NCBI RefSeq assembly: GCF_001612765.1
Contig: NZ_BDBB01000049.1
Span: forward strand, 1 to 57,120
Reading direction: 5' to 3'
DNA length: 57,120 bases
From: Nocardia arthritidis NBRC 100137
Lineage (GTDB): Bacteria > Actinomycetota > Actinomycetes > Mycobacteriales > Mycobacteriaceae
The notes under the pieces were generated by a model, which saw nothing but the letters and a program-made list of their open reading frames with translations, did not search any database and was not told where the DNA came from. Of the stretch, positions 1 to 8,457 are shown piece after piece. Each line of letters opens with the position of its first letter. The stretch's first letter is position 1. A program made the translations under genes and the position numbers.

Positions 1-342
1 TCGGAACTTCAGTGAGGCAACTTTTCAAGCTTAGCTCATTCGTTCACCCGATCAAAATCGGGCTCCCGTTCGAGCCATGTGATCGCCAGGCGCTCCTCGT
101 CCTACCTCGTTTCCCGGTCCATCCGCTCGGCGTCTCCGCCTCGCTTCTCGGCTCCGGGTCGGTGTCCGTGTCGCTCTGACTTGGATAAAGTTACGCGGCG
201 GAAAACGCTACGTCAAATCGCCTGTCCAGCGCGCCTTTTCGCAGGTCAGAGATGCGCCGGGGGGCGCACGCCGGGCGGAATGACACAAATGTGATTCAGG
301 CCACGACAAGATCGTTTCGATTGCTCGTACAGCCATCCCCGT
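1..342. other. left-end intergenic stretch
   Basis: No convincing gene is visible on either strand. Reading frames here are short, arginine- or serine-rich and lack ribosome binding sites. Positions 180-230 are less GC-rich than their surroundings, as expected for a promoter region of a gene lying outside the window to the left, but no clear -35/-10 pair could be chosen. Confidence 0.5.
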
Positions 343-603
343 TCAGCCGCCCAATGGAGCTCGGCGCGGCACGACCTTGCGATAGGAGATCCTCCATCCG
401 GCGGATTCACGCACCACGACGTCTTCGTACGTCACGCTCCCGCAACCGCCGTCGGCGTTGATGCCGATTCCCTTCGATCGCACCACGGCGACGCCCGCGT
501 CGTTCTGGGTGATGAGGACATTGGTGACGTGGTGCCCGACCGGATTCGCGTCGCCGAGCACGAGCGCCGCTTCGCGGAGGGCGACGACGCCGCGTGCTTC
601 GAC
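343..603 (-). pseudogene. truncated NTF2/SnoaL-like protein, C-terminal half only
   Basis: The frame encodes the last strands of a SnoaL-like (NTF2-fold) protein: a GHHVTNVLIT strand, an RSKGIGINADG turn, a CGSVTYEDVVV strand and a closing GWRISYRKV followed by RRAPLGG. Such proteins are normally about 130-160 residues; only about 86 codons remain. There is no start codon at the expected place: the frame opens directly behind the TGA of the WYL regulator, and the first usable start (GTG at 561) lies inside the fold. A deletion that joined the WYL gene to the middle of an NTF2-like gene is the simplest reading. The family is clear; loss of function is inferred from the missing N-terminal half. 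Confidence 0.6.
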
Positions 604-1572
604 TCATTCCGGGATGGCAGCCGCACGAAGCAATTTCGCGCCGAGGCCGGCGAGGAGATCTCTCATCTCGGCGGGTTCGACGACCTCGAAGTCCAGGTCC
701 AGGTGCGCGATGCGCAGTGCGGTCCACTCCAGGGAATCCGCCGAGGTGCGCAGGAGGCAGGTGTGCGCATCCAGCGGTTCGATCTCCTCCGCACGCACGC
801 GGAACGCGTCGGCGAGGGTCTCGGCGCCCGCGTGCACGCGCAGGACCACTCGGCGGACGGGCCTGGTGCGGGCCAATTGGCTGGTGACGAAGGTCGCCGC
901 GTCCTCGGCGGGCAGTGCTCGGGCCGCGCACCGTATTCCGGTGGGCTGCGGAGACGTCAGCCGATCCACCCGGAAGGTGCGCCAATCCGCGCGATCGACG
1001 TCCCACGCGACCAAGTACCAGCGGCGACCGGCGGAGACCAGACTGTGCGGTTCGGTGAGGCGGCTGGTTTCCGCGTCGGCCTTGTCCCGGTAGCGGAAGC
1101 GGATCCGTTCGCCGTCGCGCGCGGCGCCCGCCAAGGCGACGAGCACCTCCGGATCGACCATCGGACCGGCCGGGGGCCCGCCGAGCGAGACGGTAGTGGT
1201 GTCTATCGCGTCGACCCGGCGGCGCAGTCGCGACGGCAGCACCTGCTGCAGTTTCACCAGAGCGCGGGCAGCCGATTCCTCGATACCCGCGATCGCGCCC
1301 TGCGCCGCGCCACGCAGCCCGAGGGTGATCGCGACCGCCTCCTCGTCGTCGAGCAGCAGCGGCGGCAGCGCGGCGCCCGCTTCCAGGCGGTATCCGCCTA
1401 TCGCGCCGAGGCAGGCGACCACGGGATATTCCAGCTCGCGCAGACGCTCCACATCACGGCGCACCGTCCGCACGGTGACCCCGAGCCGCGCGGCCAGTTC
1501 CGGACCGCTCCATTCGCGGCGGGTCTGCAGCAGCGACAGCAGCTGGAGCAGGCGCGCGGCGGTCTGGGTCAC
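604..1572 (-). CDS. WYL-domain HTH transcriptional regulator
   Basis: A 322-residue DNA-binding regulator of the YafY/DeoR-like WYL family. Residues 1-55 form a winged helix (LAARLGVTVRTVRRDVERL is the recognition part). Residues about 135-215 form the WYL ligand-sensing domain with its diagnostic RWYLVAWD and a following DWRTFRVDRL strand. Residues about 230-315 are the WCX extension. It reads away from the UvrA-like gene, sharing a gap of only 63 bp, so it probably controls that gene and itself. In actinobacteria WYL proteins often sit next to transport or resistance genes; the ligand is unknown. The start is the ATG giving MTQTAARLLQLL, the usual N-terminus of the family. Confidence 0.88.
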   Translation of the reverse strand: MTQTAARLLQLLSLLQTRREWSGPELAARLGVTVRTVRRDVERLRELEYPVVACLGAIGGYRLEAGAALPPLLLDDEEAVAITLGLRGAAQGAIAGIEESAARALVKLQQVLPSRLRRRVDAIDTTTVSLGGPPAGPMVDPEVLVALAGAARDGERIRFRYRDKADAETSRLTEPHSLVSAGRRWYLVAWDVDRADWRTFRVDRLTSPQPTGIRCAARALPAEDAATFVTSQLARTRPVRRVVLRVHAGAETLADAFRVRAEEIEPLDAHTCLLRTSADSLEWTALRIAHLDLDFEVVEPAEMRDLLAGLGAKLLRAAAIPE

Positions 1573-1599
1573 GGGTTCCAGTATGGCCGGGAAGGAGGA

Positions 1600-1635
1600 C
1601 AGAACCTGACCTCATCGGCTCCTAGCGTGGGGCTC
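1600..1635 (+). promoter_or_regulatory. candidate leaderless promoter of the UvrA-like gene
   Basis: TAGCGT at 1623-1628 resembles an actinobacterial -10 element and lies 7 bp before GTG 1636. No Shine-Dalgarno sequence precedes that start, which fits a leaderless transcript beginning at or near the start codon. No strong -35 is seen. Any WYL operator must fall inside this 63-bp divergent gap. Confidence 0.35.
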
Positions 1636-3927
1636 GTGCATGCTCATCGAGACACCATCAGGATTGTCGGGGCCCGGGAGAACAACCTGCGCGACGTGTC
1701 GCTGACGATCCCCAAGGGCAAGATCGTGGTCTTCACCGGCGTCTCCGGTTCGGGTAAGTCGTCGATCGTCTTCGCGACCGTGGCGGTCGAATCGCAGCGG
1801 CAGCTCAACGAGACCTTCACCTGGTTCATTCGCAACCGGCTGCCCAAGTACGAGCGGCCGGAGGCGGACGCGATCGACAATCTCGCGCCCGCCGTCGTCG
1901 TCGATCAGAAGCCGATCGGCGGCAATTCCCGTTCCACGGTGGGGACCATGACGGATATCCAGTCGATCATCCGCGTGCTATTCTCCCGGCACAGCGTGCC
2001 GAGTGCAGGCGAGGCGACGCGCTATTCGTTCAACGACCCGCTGGGCATGTGCCCTGCGTGCGGCGGTCTGGGCCATGTGGTGCGCCCGGATCTGGGCAAG
2101 CTCATCGATACCGGCAAGTCGCTGAACGAGGGAGCCATCACCTTCGGCCCGTTCGCGGTCGGAACCTTCCAATGGCAGCTCTACGCCGAGTCGGGACTCT
2201 TCGACCCGGACAAGCCACTGCAGGACTTCACTACGGAAGAGTGGCAGTTGTTCCTGCACGGCAAGGGGTTCCGGGTGCCGCGCAAGAACCGGAACGGATC
2301 GGCGGGGAACAATGCCTACGAGGGTCTGCTGGAGCGGTTCGACCGCCTCTACATCAAGCGCGATCTCACCGCGCTGTCGGACAAGAATCGCGCGGCCGCC
2401 CGCGCCGTGGTCACCGAGGAGATCTGCCCGGACTGCGGGGGCGCCCGGCTCAACGCCGCCGCGCTGGCGAGCCGGATCGATGGGCTCGGCATCGCCGACT
2501 ACGGCAGGCTGGAGATCACCGATCTCATCGAGGTGCTCGCGGGGCTGGACGATCCGGTGGCTCGACCGATCGCGCAGGCCGCCATCGGGCGGTTGCGCCG
2601 GATCGAGGAGGTCGGGCTCGGCTACCTGTCGCTCGATCGGGAAACCGCGACCCTGTCCGGCGGCGAGGCGCAGCGCCTGAAGGTGGTCCGGCATCTGGGC
2701 TCCAGCCTCACCGGTATGACCTATATCTTCGACGAGCCCAGCGTCGGCATGCATCCGCGCGACGTGGGGCGGCTGAACACTCTGCTGAGCCGGCTACGCG
2801 ACAAGGGGAACACCGTCCTGGTGGTGGAGCACTCCCCCGACGTCATCGCCGTCGCCGACCAGGTGGTCGACATGGGACCGGGCGCCGGGTCGCGCGGCGG
2901 GCAGGTCGTGTTCCAGGGCACGGTCGATCAGCTCCGAAACGCGCCGACGGCGACCGGTGCGGGATTGCGCCGGGCGCGGCGGGTGAAGGACGACGTCCGC
3001 GAGCCGACGGGATGGCTGACCGTCACCGATGCCGACGCCTACAACCTGAAGAGCCTCACGGCGCGGTTTCCGACGGGCGTGCTGACGGCGGTGACCGGCG
3101 TGGCGGGTTCCGGGAAGAGCACGCTGGTTTCGGGTGCGTTCGTCGCCGCGCATCCGCAGGTCATCGCGGTGGACCAAGCCGCGATCGCCGCCTCCCGGCG
3201 TTCCAGCCCGGCCACCTATCTCGGCATCATGGACCCGCTACGTCAGCTTTTCGCCAAGCGGCACGGTGTGCGGCCGGGCTTGTTCAGCTTCAACTCCGAC
3301 GGCGCCTGCGGCGAATGCGATGGCGCGGGGGTGATCTTCACCGATCTCGCGTACATGGATCCGGTCACCACGGTGTGCCGGGCCTGCCACGGACGCAGGT
3401 ATCGCCCGGAAGCGCTCGCCTACGAGATTCGCGGGGCGTCGATCGCCGATGTTCTGGAGATGCCCGCCGAAGAGGCGCTGGAGTTCTGGGCCGAAGACGC
3501 AGACCGGCGCGTTCACACGCCGTTGCGGGCGCTGCTCGACGTCGGTCTCGGCTATCTCACCCTCGGTCGCGCGCTCTCGTCGCTCTCCGGCGGCGAGCGC
3601 CAGCGCGTCAAGCTGGCCGATCATCTCCAGCGGCGTACCGGAGCCGGCATCTATGTGCTGGACGAGCCGACCACCGGACTGCACATGGCCGACGTCGACA
3701 CGCTGGTCGGGCTGCTGGACCGGCTGGTCGACGCGGGCAACACGGTGATCGTCATCGAACACGATCTCGACGTCGTCGCCCGGGCCGACTGGGTGATCGA
3801 TCTCGGACCGGACGGCGGAAAGCACGGCGGTGAAATAGTTTTCGCCGGGACTCCGGCGGCCCTCCTGGCGGACGAACGCTCGCTGACCGCGGATTACCTG
3901 CGGCGCACCGTCGGCGCCCGCGCGTGA
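1636..3927 (+). CDS. short UvrA-like ABC ATPase (DrrC-type drug resistance)
   Basis: A 763-residue protein with two ABC cassettes. Cassette 1: Walker A GVSGSGKSS near residue 35, signature LSGGEAQR near 340, Walker B ending DEPSVGMHP near 365. Cassette 2: GVAGSGKST near 488, LSGGERQR near 650, DEPTTGLHM near 675. Zinc-finger cysteine pairs follow UvrA style (CPACGGLG, CPDCGGARL, CGECDGAG, CRACHGRRY). It is far shorter than true UvrA (about 950 residues) and matches the length of DrrC, a UvrA paralogue giving daunorubicin resistance, thought to remove DNA-bound drugs. GTG 1636 is chosen because the ENNLRDVSL fold begins just after it; GTG 1627 is also possible. It lies opposite a WYL regulator, its likely controller. 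Confidence 0.85.
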   Translation: MHAHRDTIRIVGARENNLRDVSLTIPKGKIVVFTGVSGSGKSSIVFATVAVESQRQLNETFTWFIRNRLPKYERPEADAIDNLAPAVVVDQKPIGGNSRSTVGTMTDIQSIIRVLFSRHSVPSAGEATRYSFNDPLGMCPACGGLGHVVRPDLGKLIDTGKSLNEGAITFGPFAVGTFQWQLYAESGLFDPDKPLQDFTTEEWQLFLHGKGFRVPRKNRNGSAGNNAYEGLLERFDRLYIKRDLTALSDKNRAAARAVVTEEICPDCGGARLNAAALASRIDGLGIADYGRLEITDLIEVLAGLDDPVARPIAQAAIGRLRRIEEVGLGYLSLDRETATLSGGEAQRLKVVRHLGSSLTGMTYIFDEPSVGMHPRDVGRLNTLLSRLRDKGNTVLVVEHSPDVIAVADQVVDMGPGAGSRGGQVVFQGTVDQLRNAPTATGAGLRRARRVKDDVREPTGWLTVTDADAYNLKSLTARFPTGVLTAVTGVAGSGKSTLVSGAFVAAHPQVIAVDQAAIAASRRSSPATYLGIMDPLRQLFAKRHGVRPGLFSFNSDGACGECDGAGVIFTDLAYMDPVTTVCRACHGRRYRPEALAYEIRGASIADVLEMPAEEALEFWAEDADRRVHTPLRALLDVGLGYLTLGRALSSLSGGERQRVKLADHLQRRTGAGIYVLDEPTTGLHMADVDTLVGLLDRLVDAGNTVIVIEHDLDVVARADWVIDLGPDGGKHGGEIVFAGTPAALLADERSLTADYLRRTVGARA

Positions 3928-4047
3928 CGGCCCGGCAGGAAAGTCGTAGCGCCATCGCAAGGATCGCGGCTGCCGAAGCATCGAGCAGCCGAGTTCCATC
4001 GGACCGATACCGCACAGGGACATCTACCGCGGCGGCATCATGAACCT

Positions 4048-4926
4048 ATGACGACACGGGAGGTGGTCCGGGCGGGAACTTTCGCGCGGATCTACGACCC
4101 GGCCGTCGGCGAATCGGAAGACTGGTACATCAACGATCACACGATCGTCCGCGACGACGCCGGGCGCTGGCACCTTTTCGGCATCACCCACCCGGAGCCC
4201 GCCGACCCGTTCGACGAGACCGAGTTCGCCCACGCCACCGCAGACCGGCTGCACGGACCGTGGACCAAGCACGACCGTGCGTTGCTGGTGGATCGGACCT
4301 ATGGCGAAACGCATTTGTGGGCGCCTTACGTGGTCGGCGCCGACGAGCGGTACTACATGTTCTACGCGGCGGGCGGAGCCGACCGCACCGCCGCGGCGAT
4401 GAACCTGGCGACCTCCCGCGATCTCTTCCGATGGACCCGATCGCCCGCAGGCCCGCTGTTCCGCGACGGATACGACGCTCGCGACCCGATGGTTGTGCGC
4501 GTGGGCGACCAATGGGTGATGTACTACTGCGCGACCAGCGCCCCGACGGGAGGCCACCATGTCGTCGCCTATCGCACCAGTACCGACCTCGTGCACTGGG
4601 GTGAGCGCCACATCGCGTACACGGACCCGACCAAAGGCACCGAGGCGGGCAACACCGAATCGCCTTACGTCCTGCGGCACGACGGATGGTGGTACCTGTT
4701 CATCGGCCCGCGCCCGCATTACGTCGGCACCGACGTCTTCCGCAGTGACAGTCCTTTCCGCTTCCGCATCGGAGACAAGGTCGGCCACATCGCCGCGCAC
4801 GCCGCCGAAGTGATCGGCGCGGACGGCCGCTGGTGGATCACCAGTGCGGGCTGGGGCCGCGGCGGCGTTCATCTGGCGCCGCTCGACTTTCCGCAGTCGC
4901 GCGTGGTCAAAACGGTTCCGCGCTAA
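4048..4926 (+). CDS. five-bladed beta-propeller glycoside hydrolase-like protein (GH43/GH32 clan)
   Basis: A 292-residue protein with repeated blade motifs ending in aromatic-rich strands (WHLFGITH, YYMFYAAGG, WVMYYCATS, WWYLFIGP). Three acidic positions typical of this clan can be placed: the Asp of YINDHT near residue 31, the ARDPMVV motif near 145, and the Glu of NTESPYV near 203. Clan enzymes cleave arabinofuranosides, xylosides or fructosides. There is no signal peptide, so it would act in the cytoplasm or on imported oligosaccharides. It is the first gene of a sugar cluster with an isomerase, kinase and GH172 protein. Substrate is not determined; it could also be a phosphorylase-like or non-catalytic propeller. 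Confidence 0.7.
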   Translation: MTTREVVRAGTFARIYDPAVGESEDWYINDHTIVRDDAGRWHLFGITHPEPADPFDETEFAHATADRLHGPWTKHDRALLVDRTYGETHLWAPYVVGADERYYMFYAAGGADRTAAAMNLATSRDLFRWTRSPAGPLFRDGYDARDPMVVRVGDQWVMYYCATSAPTGGHHVVAYRTSTDLVHWGERHIAYTDPTKGTEAGNTESPYVLRHDGWWYLFIGPRPHYVGTDVFRSDSPFRFRIGDKVGHIAAHAAEVIGADGRWWITSAGWGRGGVHLAPLDFPQSRVVKTVPR

Positions 4927-5045
4927 GCGGTCCGAAGCACAGGGCCGAGCGCGAATTCGGCGAAAGGGTCTCCGGACTCGGTCGCGGCTGGTATCTGTTG
5001 ATCGAGTCGAACTCTCCGATCACCCCACCTACGGGAGGGACCGGC

Positions 5046-6458
5046 ATGGCCCGTATCGGCGTTATCAGTGTTTCCGATGGCCGCGACTATGTGCATGCGG
5101 GCATCGCCGATTTCATCGCCTCCACCGAGGATCGGCTGGTGGCCGCGCTGGCGGCTGCGGGACACGATGTGGTCCGCGGCGCGGCGCCGATCAGCGACAG
5201 CGCGCTGGCGAGTTCGGTGGCGCGCACGGTCGCGGCGGCGGGCGTCGATCTGACCGTCCTGCACTACGCCGTCTGGGCGTTCCCGCATTTCACCATGCTG
5301 GCGGCGGGCGCCATCCCCGGGCCGCTGCTGTTGCTGTCGAATATCGACCCGGTGCAGCCCGGGATGGTGGGCATGCTCGCCGCGGGCGGCGCACTGGATC
5401 AGATCGGACGCAGGCACAGCAGGCTGTGGGGTGATCCGTCCGATCCCGAACTCGTCGAGGCCATCGGCGTGCGCGCACGGGCCGCGGCCGCCGTATCGGG
5501 CTTGCGCGGTTCGACATTCGGGCGCTTCGGCGGGCGGCCGATGGGCATGAACACCGCGGTCGCCAATACCGACCAGTGGCAGCGGCAGTTCGGCATCGAC
5601 GTCGAGGAAATCGATCAGTGGGAGATCGTGCGGCGCGCCGAACTGGCCGACGCGGGCGAGGCTCGGGCCGCACGCGAGTGGCTGGAGCGGCACACCGCGG
5701 GCGTGCACTACGACGGGGCGAAGCTCACCCCGCAACTATTGGAGCGCCAGATCCGCTCCTATCTGGCGGTACGCGAATTGATCGCCGAATGGCGGCTGGA
5801 CTTCTCGGGAATCAAGGGGCAGCCCGAACTCACCCAGTATTTCGCCACCATGGACGTCACCGAGGCGTTCCTCAACGATCCCTACGACTGGAACGGCCCG
5901 AAGGAACCGCACGTCTGCGCCACCGAGGCGGACATGGACGGTGCGCTCACCATGCAGCTGCTCAAGCGGATCGCGGGCACCCCGGTACTGTTCGCCGACG
6001 TCCGGCACTATCACGCCGATCGCGACATCTGGGACCTCTGCAATTCCGGCCAGCACGCCACCTGGTTCGCCGCGCGCAGCGCCGATCCCGCCGAGAACCT
6101 GGCGAGGGTGCACTTGTATCCGGAGGTGTTCTTCTTTCCCGCCGGCGGCGCCTCGGTGCACCATCTGGCCGCGCCGGGCCGGATGACCCTCGCACGGCTC
6201 ACCCGTCTCGACGGCGACTACCGCATGCAGTTGATGCTCGGCGAGTTCGAGCACTACGACCAGCAGACCAACGAGGCGCTGATGAAGCAGTCGACCTGGG
6301 AGTGGCCGCACGCGTTCGCCCGGCTGGACGCGCGCGCCGAGGACTTCCTGAACCGCTTCGGCGCCAACCACATCCACGCCGTGCCCGGCGACCACCGGGC
6401 GGCCGTCCGCGCGACGTGCGAGTTGCTCGACGTCACGGTGGACGAGTTCACGCGGTGA
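5046..6458 (+). CDS. L-fucose/L-arabinose isomerase-family aldose isomerase
   Basis: A 470-residue member of the L-fucose isomerase-like superfamily. Visible hallmarks are the N-terminal Rossmann-like lobe with LLLLSNIDPVQPG, a catalytic-Glu region KGQPELTQ near residue 262, the CATEADMDGALT segment near 292 with the second metal-binding acid, and VHHLAAPGRMTLARL near the C-terminus. Enzymes of this fold interconvert aldoses and ketoses in a metal-dependent way; FucI itself also accepts D-arabinose, giving D-ribulose. ATG 5046 is preceded by a good GGGAGGG ribosome binding site. The next gene, an FGGY kinase, overlaps its stop codon, so isomerase product and kinase substrate are probably the same ketose. 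Exact sugar unknown. Confidence 0.8.
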   Translation: MARIGVISVSDGRDYVHAGIADFIASTEDRLVAALAAAGHDVVRGAAPISDSALASSVARTVAAAGVDLTVLHYAVWAFPHFTMLAAGAIPGPLLLLSNIDPVQPGMVGMLAAGGALDQIGRRHSRLWGDPSDPELVEAIGVRARAAAAVSGLRGSTFGRFGGRPMGMNTAVANTDQWQRQFGIDVEEIDQWEIVRRAELADAGEARAAREWLERHTAGVHYDGAKLTPQLLERQIRSYLAVRELIAEWRLDFSGIKGQPELTQYFATMDVTEAFLNDPYDWNGPKEPHVCATEADMDGALTMQLLKRIAGTPVLFADVRHYHADRDIWDLCNSGQHATWFAARSADPAENLARVHLYPEVFFFPAGGASVHHLAAPGRMTLARLTRLDGDYRMQLMLGEFEHYDQQTNEALMKQSTWEWPHAFARLDARAEDFLNRFGANHIHAVPGDHRAAVRATCELLDVTVDEFTR

Positions 6459-7942
6459 CGATGTTCCTCGGCATCGACATCGGGACCGCGAGTTCCAAAG
6501 GCGTGCTCACCGATGCCCGCGGCACGATTCTCGCCAGGGCCGAGCGGGCGCACGAGGTTTCCATGCCGCGCCCCGGATGGGTCGAGCACGACGCGGAGAC
6601 GGTGTGGTGGGCCGACTTCGTCGCACTCGCCCGCGAGCTGGTGGCGGCGGCCGACGGCGCCACGCTCGACGGTCTCGCGGTATCCGGCATCGGCCCGTGC
6701 CTGCTGCCCGCCGACGCCCGGGGCAGGCCGCTGCGCCCGGCCATCCTCTACGGTGTCGACACCAGGGCCTGGGCCGAGATCCACGAGCTGAACGAGGAAT
6801 TCGGCGCGCGGGCCGTGCTCGACCGCGCCGGATCGCCACTGACCAGCCAGGCCGTCGGCCCGAAGGCGCGGTGGCTGGCCCGGCACGAGCCGGACGTCGC
6901 GGCACGCACCGAGCTGCTGCTGATGGCGAGCTCTTACCTGGTGTACCGGCTCACCGGCCGGTACGTTCTGGACCACCAATCGGCCAGTCAGTGTGTACCG
7001 CTGTACGACCTGCGCGAACGCGCATGGGCGACGGACTGGGCCGAGCGGATCGTGCCGGGCTGGACGCTGCCGGAGCTGGCCTGGCCCACCGAGATCGTGG
7101 GCTCAGTGAGCGCGGACGCGGCCGCCGCCACGGGCCTACCGGCCGGGCTACCGGTCACCACCGGAACCATCGACGCCTGGGCCGAGGCGGCCAGCGTCGG
7201 CGTCCGCGCTCCGGGCGACGCGATGATCATGTACGGCACCACGATGTTCCTGGTGCAGGTGCTCATCGACCCTCGTCCGCATCCCGGCCTCTGGGGCACC
7301 TGCGGCACCTGGCCGGACACGTACACCCTCGCCGCGGGTATGGCCACCTCCGGCGCGGTCACCGACTGGCTGCGCAAACTCGTAGGCGGCGAGTTCGCCG
7401 ACCTGGTCGCCGCGGCCGCGGACGTGCCGGCGGGCAGCAGAGGGCTGCTGGCGCTGCCCTATTTCGCCGGGGAACGCACTCCCCTGTTCGACCCGGACGC
7501 GCGTGGCATCGTCGCGGGACTCACCCTCGGGCACGGACGGGCCGAGCTCTACCGCGCGGTACTGGAGGGCATCGCGTACGGCGTGCGGCACAATCTCGAG
7601 GCCATGACCGAAGCCGGCGGGCGGGCGGCGCGCTTGGTCGCGGTGGGCGGTGGCACCAAAGGCGGGCTCTGGACCCGGATCGTCTCCGATGTCACCGGGC
7701 TGCCCCAGCAGCTGCCCGCCGAGACCGTCGGCGCGAGCCTCGGTGACGCTCTGCTCGCCGCCGAGGCCGCCGGAGTCGAGACCTCCGCGTGGAATCCGGT
7801 CGTCGACACCGTGCTGCCACGTCCCGAACGCGTCGCGAAATACGAGGAGTACTACCGGCACTACCGGGATCTGTACGATCGCACAACGGATATCGCGCAT
7901 TTCCTCGCGGCCGAACAGCGCCGTGCGGGCGCGTCCTCTTGA
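6455..7942 (+). CDS. FGGY-family carbohydrate kinase (ketose kinase, XylB-like)
   Basis: A 495-residue sugar kinase of the actin-like ATPase fold. The N-terminal phosphate loop FLGIDIGTASSKG, a central TTGTIDAWAEAA with the likely catalytic Asp, MYGTTMFLV, and the C-terminal adenosine motif VAVGGGTKGGLW are all present, and the length is normal. GTG 6455 overlaps the isomerase stop by 4 bp (GTGA), implying translational coupling; ATG 6461, two codons later, is an equally possible start. It would phosphorylate the ketose made by the isomerase. Whether it prefers xylulose, ribulose or another ketose cannot be told from sequence. A second, only distantly similar FGGY kinase lies at 10177. Confidence 0.85.
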   Translation: MTMFLGIDIGTASSKGVLTDARGTILARAERAHEVSMPRPGWVEHDAETVWWADFVALARELVAAADGATLDGLAVSGIGPCLLPADARGRPLRPAILYGVDTRAWAEIHELNEEFGARAVLDRAGSPLTSQAVGPKARWLARHEPDVAARTELLLMASSYLVYRLTGRYVLDHQSASQCVPLYDLRERAWATDWAERIVPGWTLPELAWPTEIVGSVSADAAAATGLPAGLPVTTGTIDAWAEAASVGVRAPGDAMIMYGTTMFLVQVLIDPRPHPGLWGTCGTWPDTYTLAAGMATSGAVTDWLRKLVGGEFADLVAAAADVPAGSRGLLALPYFAGERTPLFDPDARGIVAGLTLGHGRAELYRAVLEGIAYGVRHNLEAMTEAGGRAARLVAVGGGTKGGLWTRIVSDVTGLPQQLPAETVGASLGDALLAAEAAGVETSAWNPVVDTVLPRPERVAKYEEYYRHYRDLYDRTTDIAHFLAAEQRRAGASS

Positions 7943-7998
7943 ACGCGGATGCCCGGGCGCCGATGCGGAGTCGGTGCGCGGAACGATACGAGGATTTC

Positions 7999-8457
7999 AT
8001 GCCCACGATTACTCCGGCCCAGGACGATTTCGGCTCCGTCGTCGCATCACATTCCATCGTGCTGGTAGATCGGTGGGCCGGATGGTGCGGGCCCGGGCCG
8101 TGCCGGCATTTCGCTCCGGTGTACGAGTCGTCCGCGCAGCGGCATCCGCGGATCGTGCACGGCAAGGTCGATCCCGAAGCGGAGGCAGTCTCGACCGCCA
8201 CCGGGCGGGTGACCCCGTATCCGACGTCGAGGGCGTTCCGGGACGGCGTGCTGGTCTACTCCGCGGCGGGCGTTCGAGAACCGGACGCACTGGAAGATCT
8301 GGTGCAGCAGATTCTGTGGCGCGACATGGATCGGGGCCGCTGGGAACTCGCCCAGCGAGCCGACGCCGAGCAACCGGCCGCGGCCGGCGGGTCGGGCTCC
8401 GCGCGCAGGGCCGGACTCGCGCCGACCACGCCCCGAGACGGGTGGCCGGGATTGTGA
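7999..8457 (+). CDS. thioredoxin-like protein with expanded CGPGPC active site
   Basis: A 152-residue protein with a thioredoxin fold (VLVDRWAGW strand, FAPVYESSAQRHP helix, KVDPEAE strand, YPTSRAFRDGVLV with the cis-proline). The canonical WCGPC active site is changed to WCGPGPC: two extra residues, Gly-Pro, lie between the cysteines. At DNA level this looks like an in-frame duplication of a 6-bp ggnccg unit. After about residue 105 comes a non-homologous low-complexity Ala/Gly/Arg/Pro tail. The spacing change should alter or abolish dithiol chemistry. It sits inside the sugar cluster and its end overlaps the next gene by 4 bp (GTGA), so it is co-transcribed. It may be a decaying paralogue or a repurposed fold. 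Confidence 0.72.
   Translation: MPTITPAQDDFGSVVASHSIVLVDRWAGWCGPGPCRHFAPVYESSAQRHPRIVHGKVDPEAEAVSTATGRVTPYPTSRAFRDGVLVYSAAGVREPDALEDLVQQILWRDMDRGRWELAQRADAEQPAAAGGSGSARRAGLAPTTPRDGWPGL

Noticed and set aside
2049..3833. 594-codon plus-strand frame inside the UvrA-like gene
   Set aside because: Out-of-frame shadow; Arg/Gly-rich with no domain, whereas the chosen frame has both ABC cassettes.
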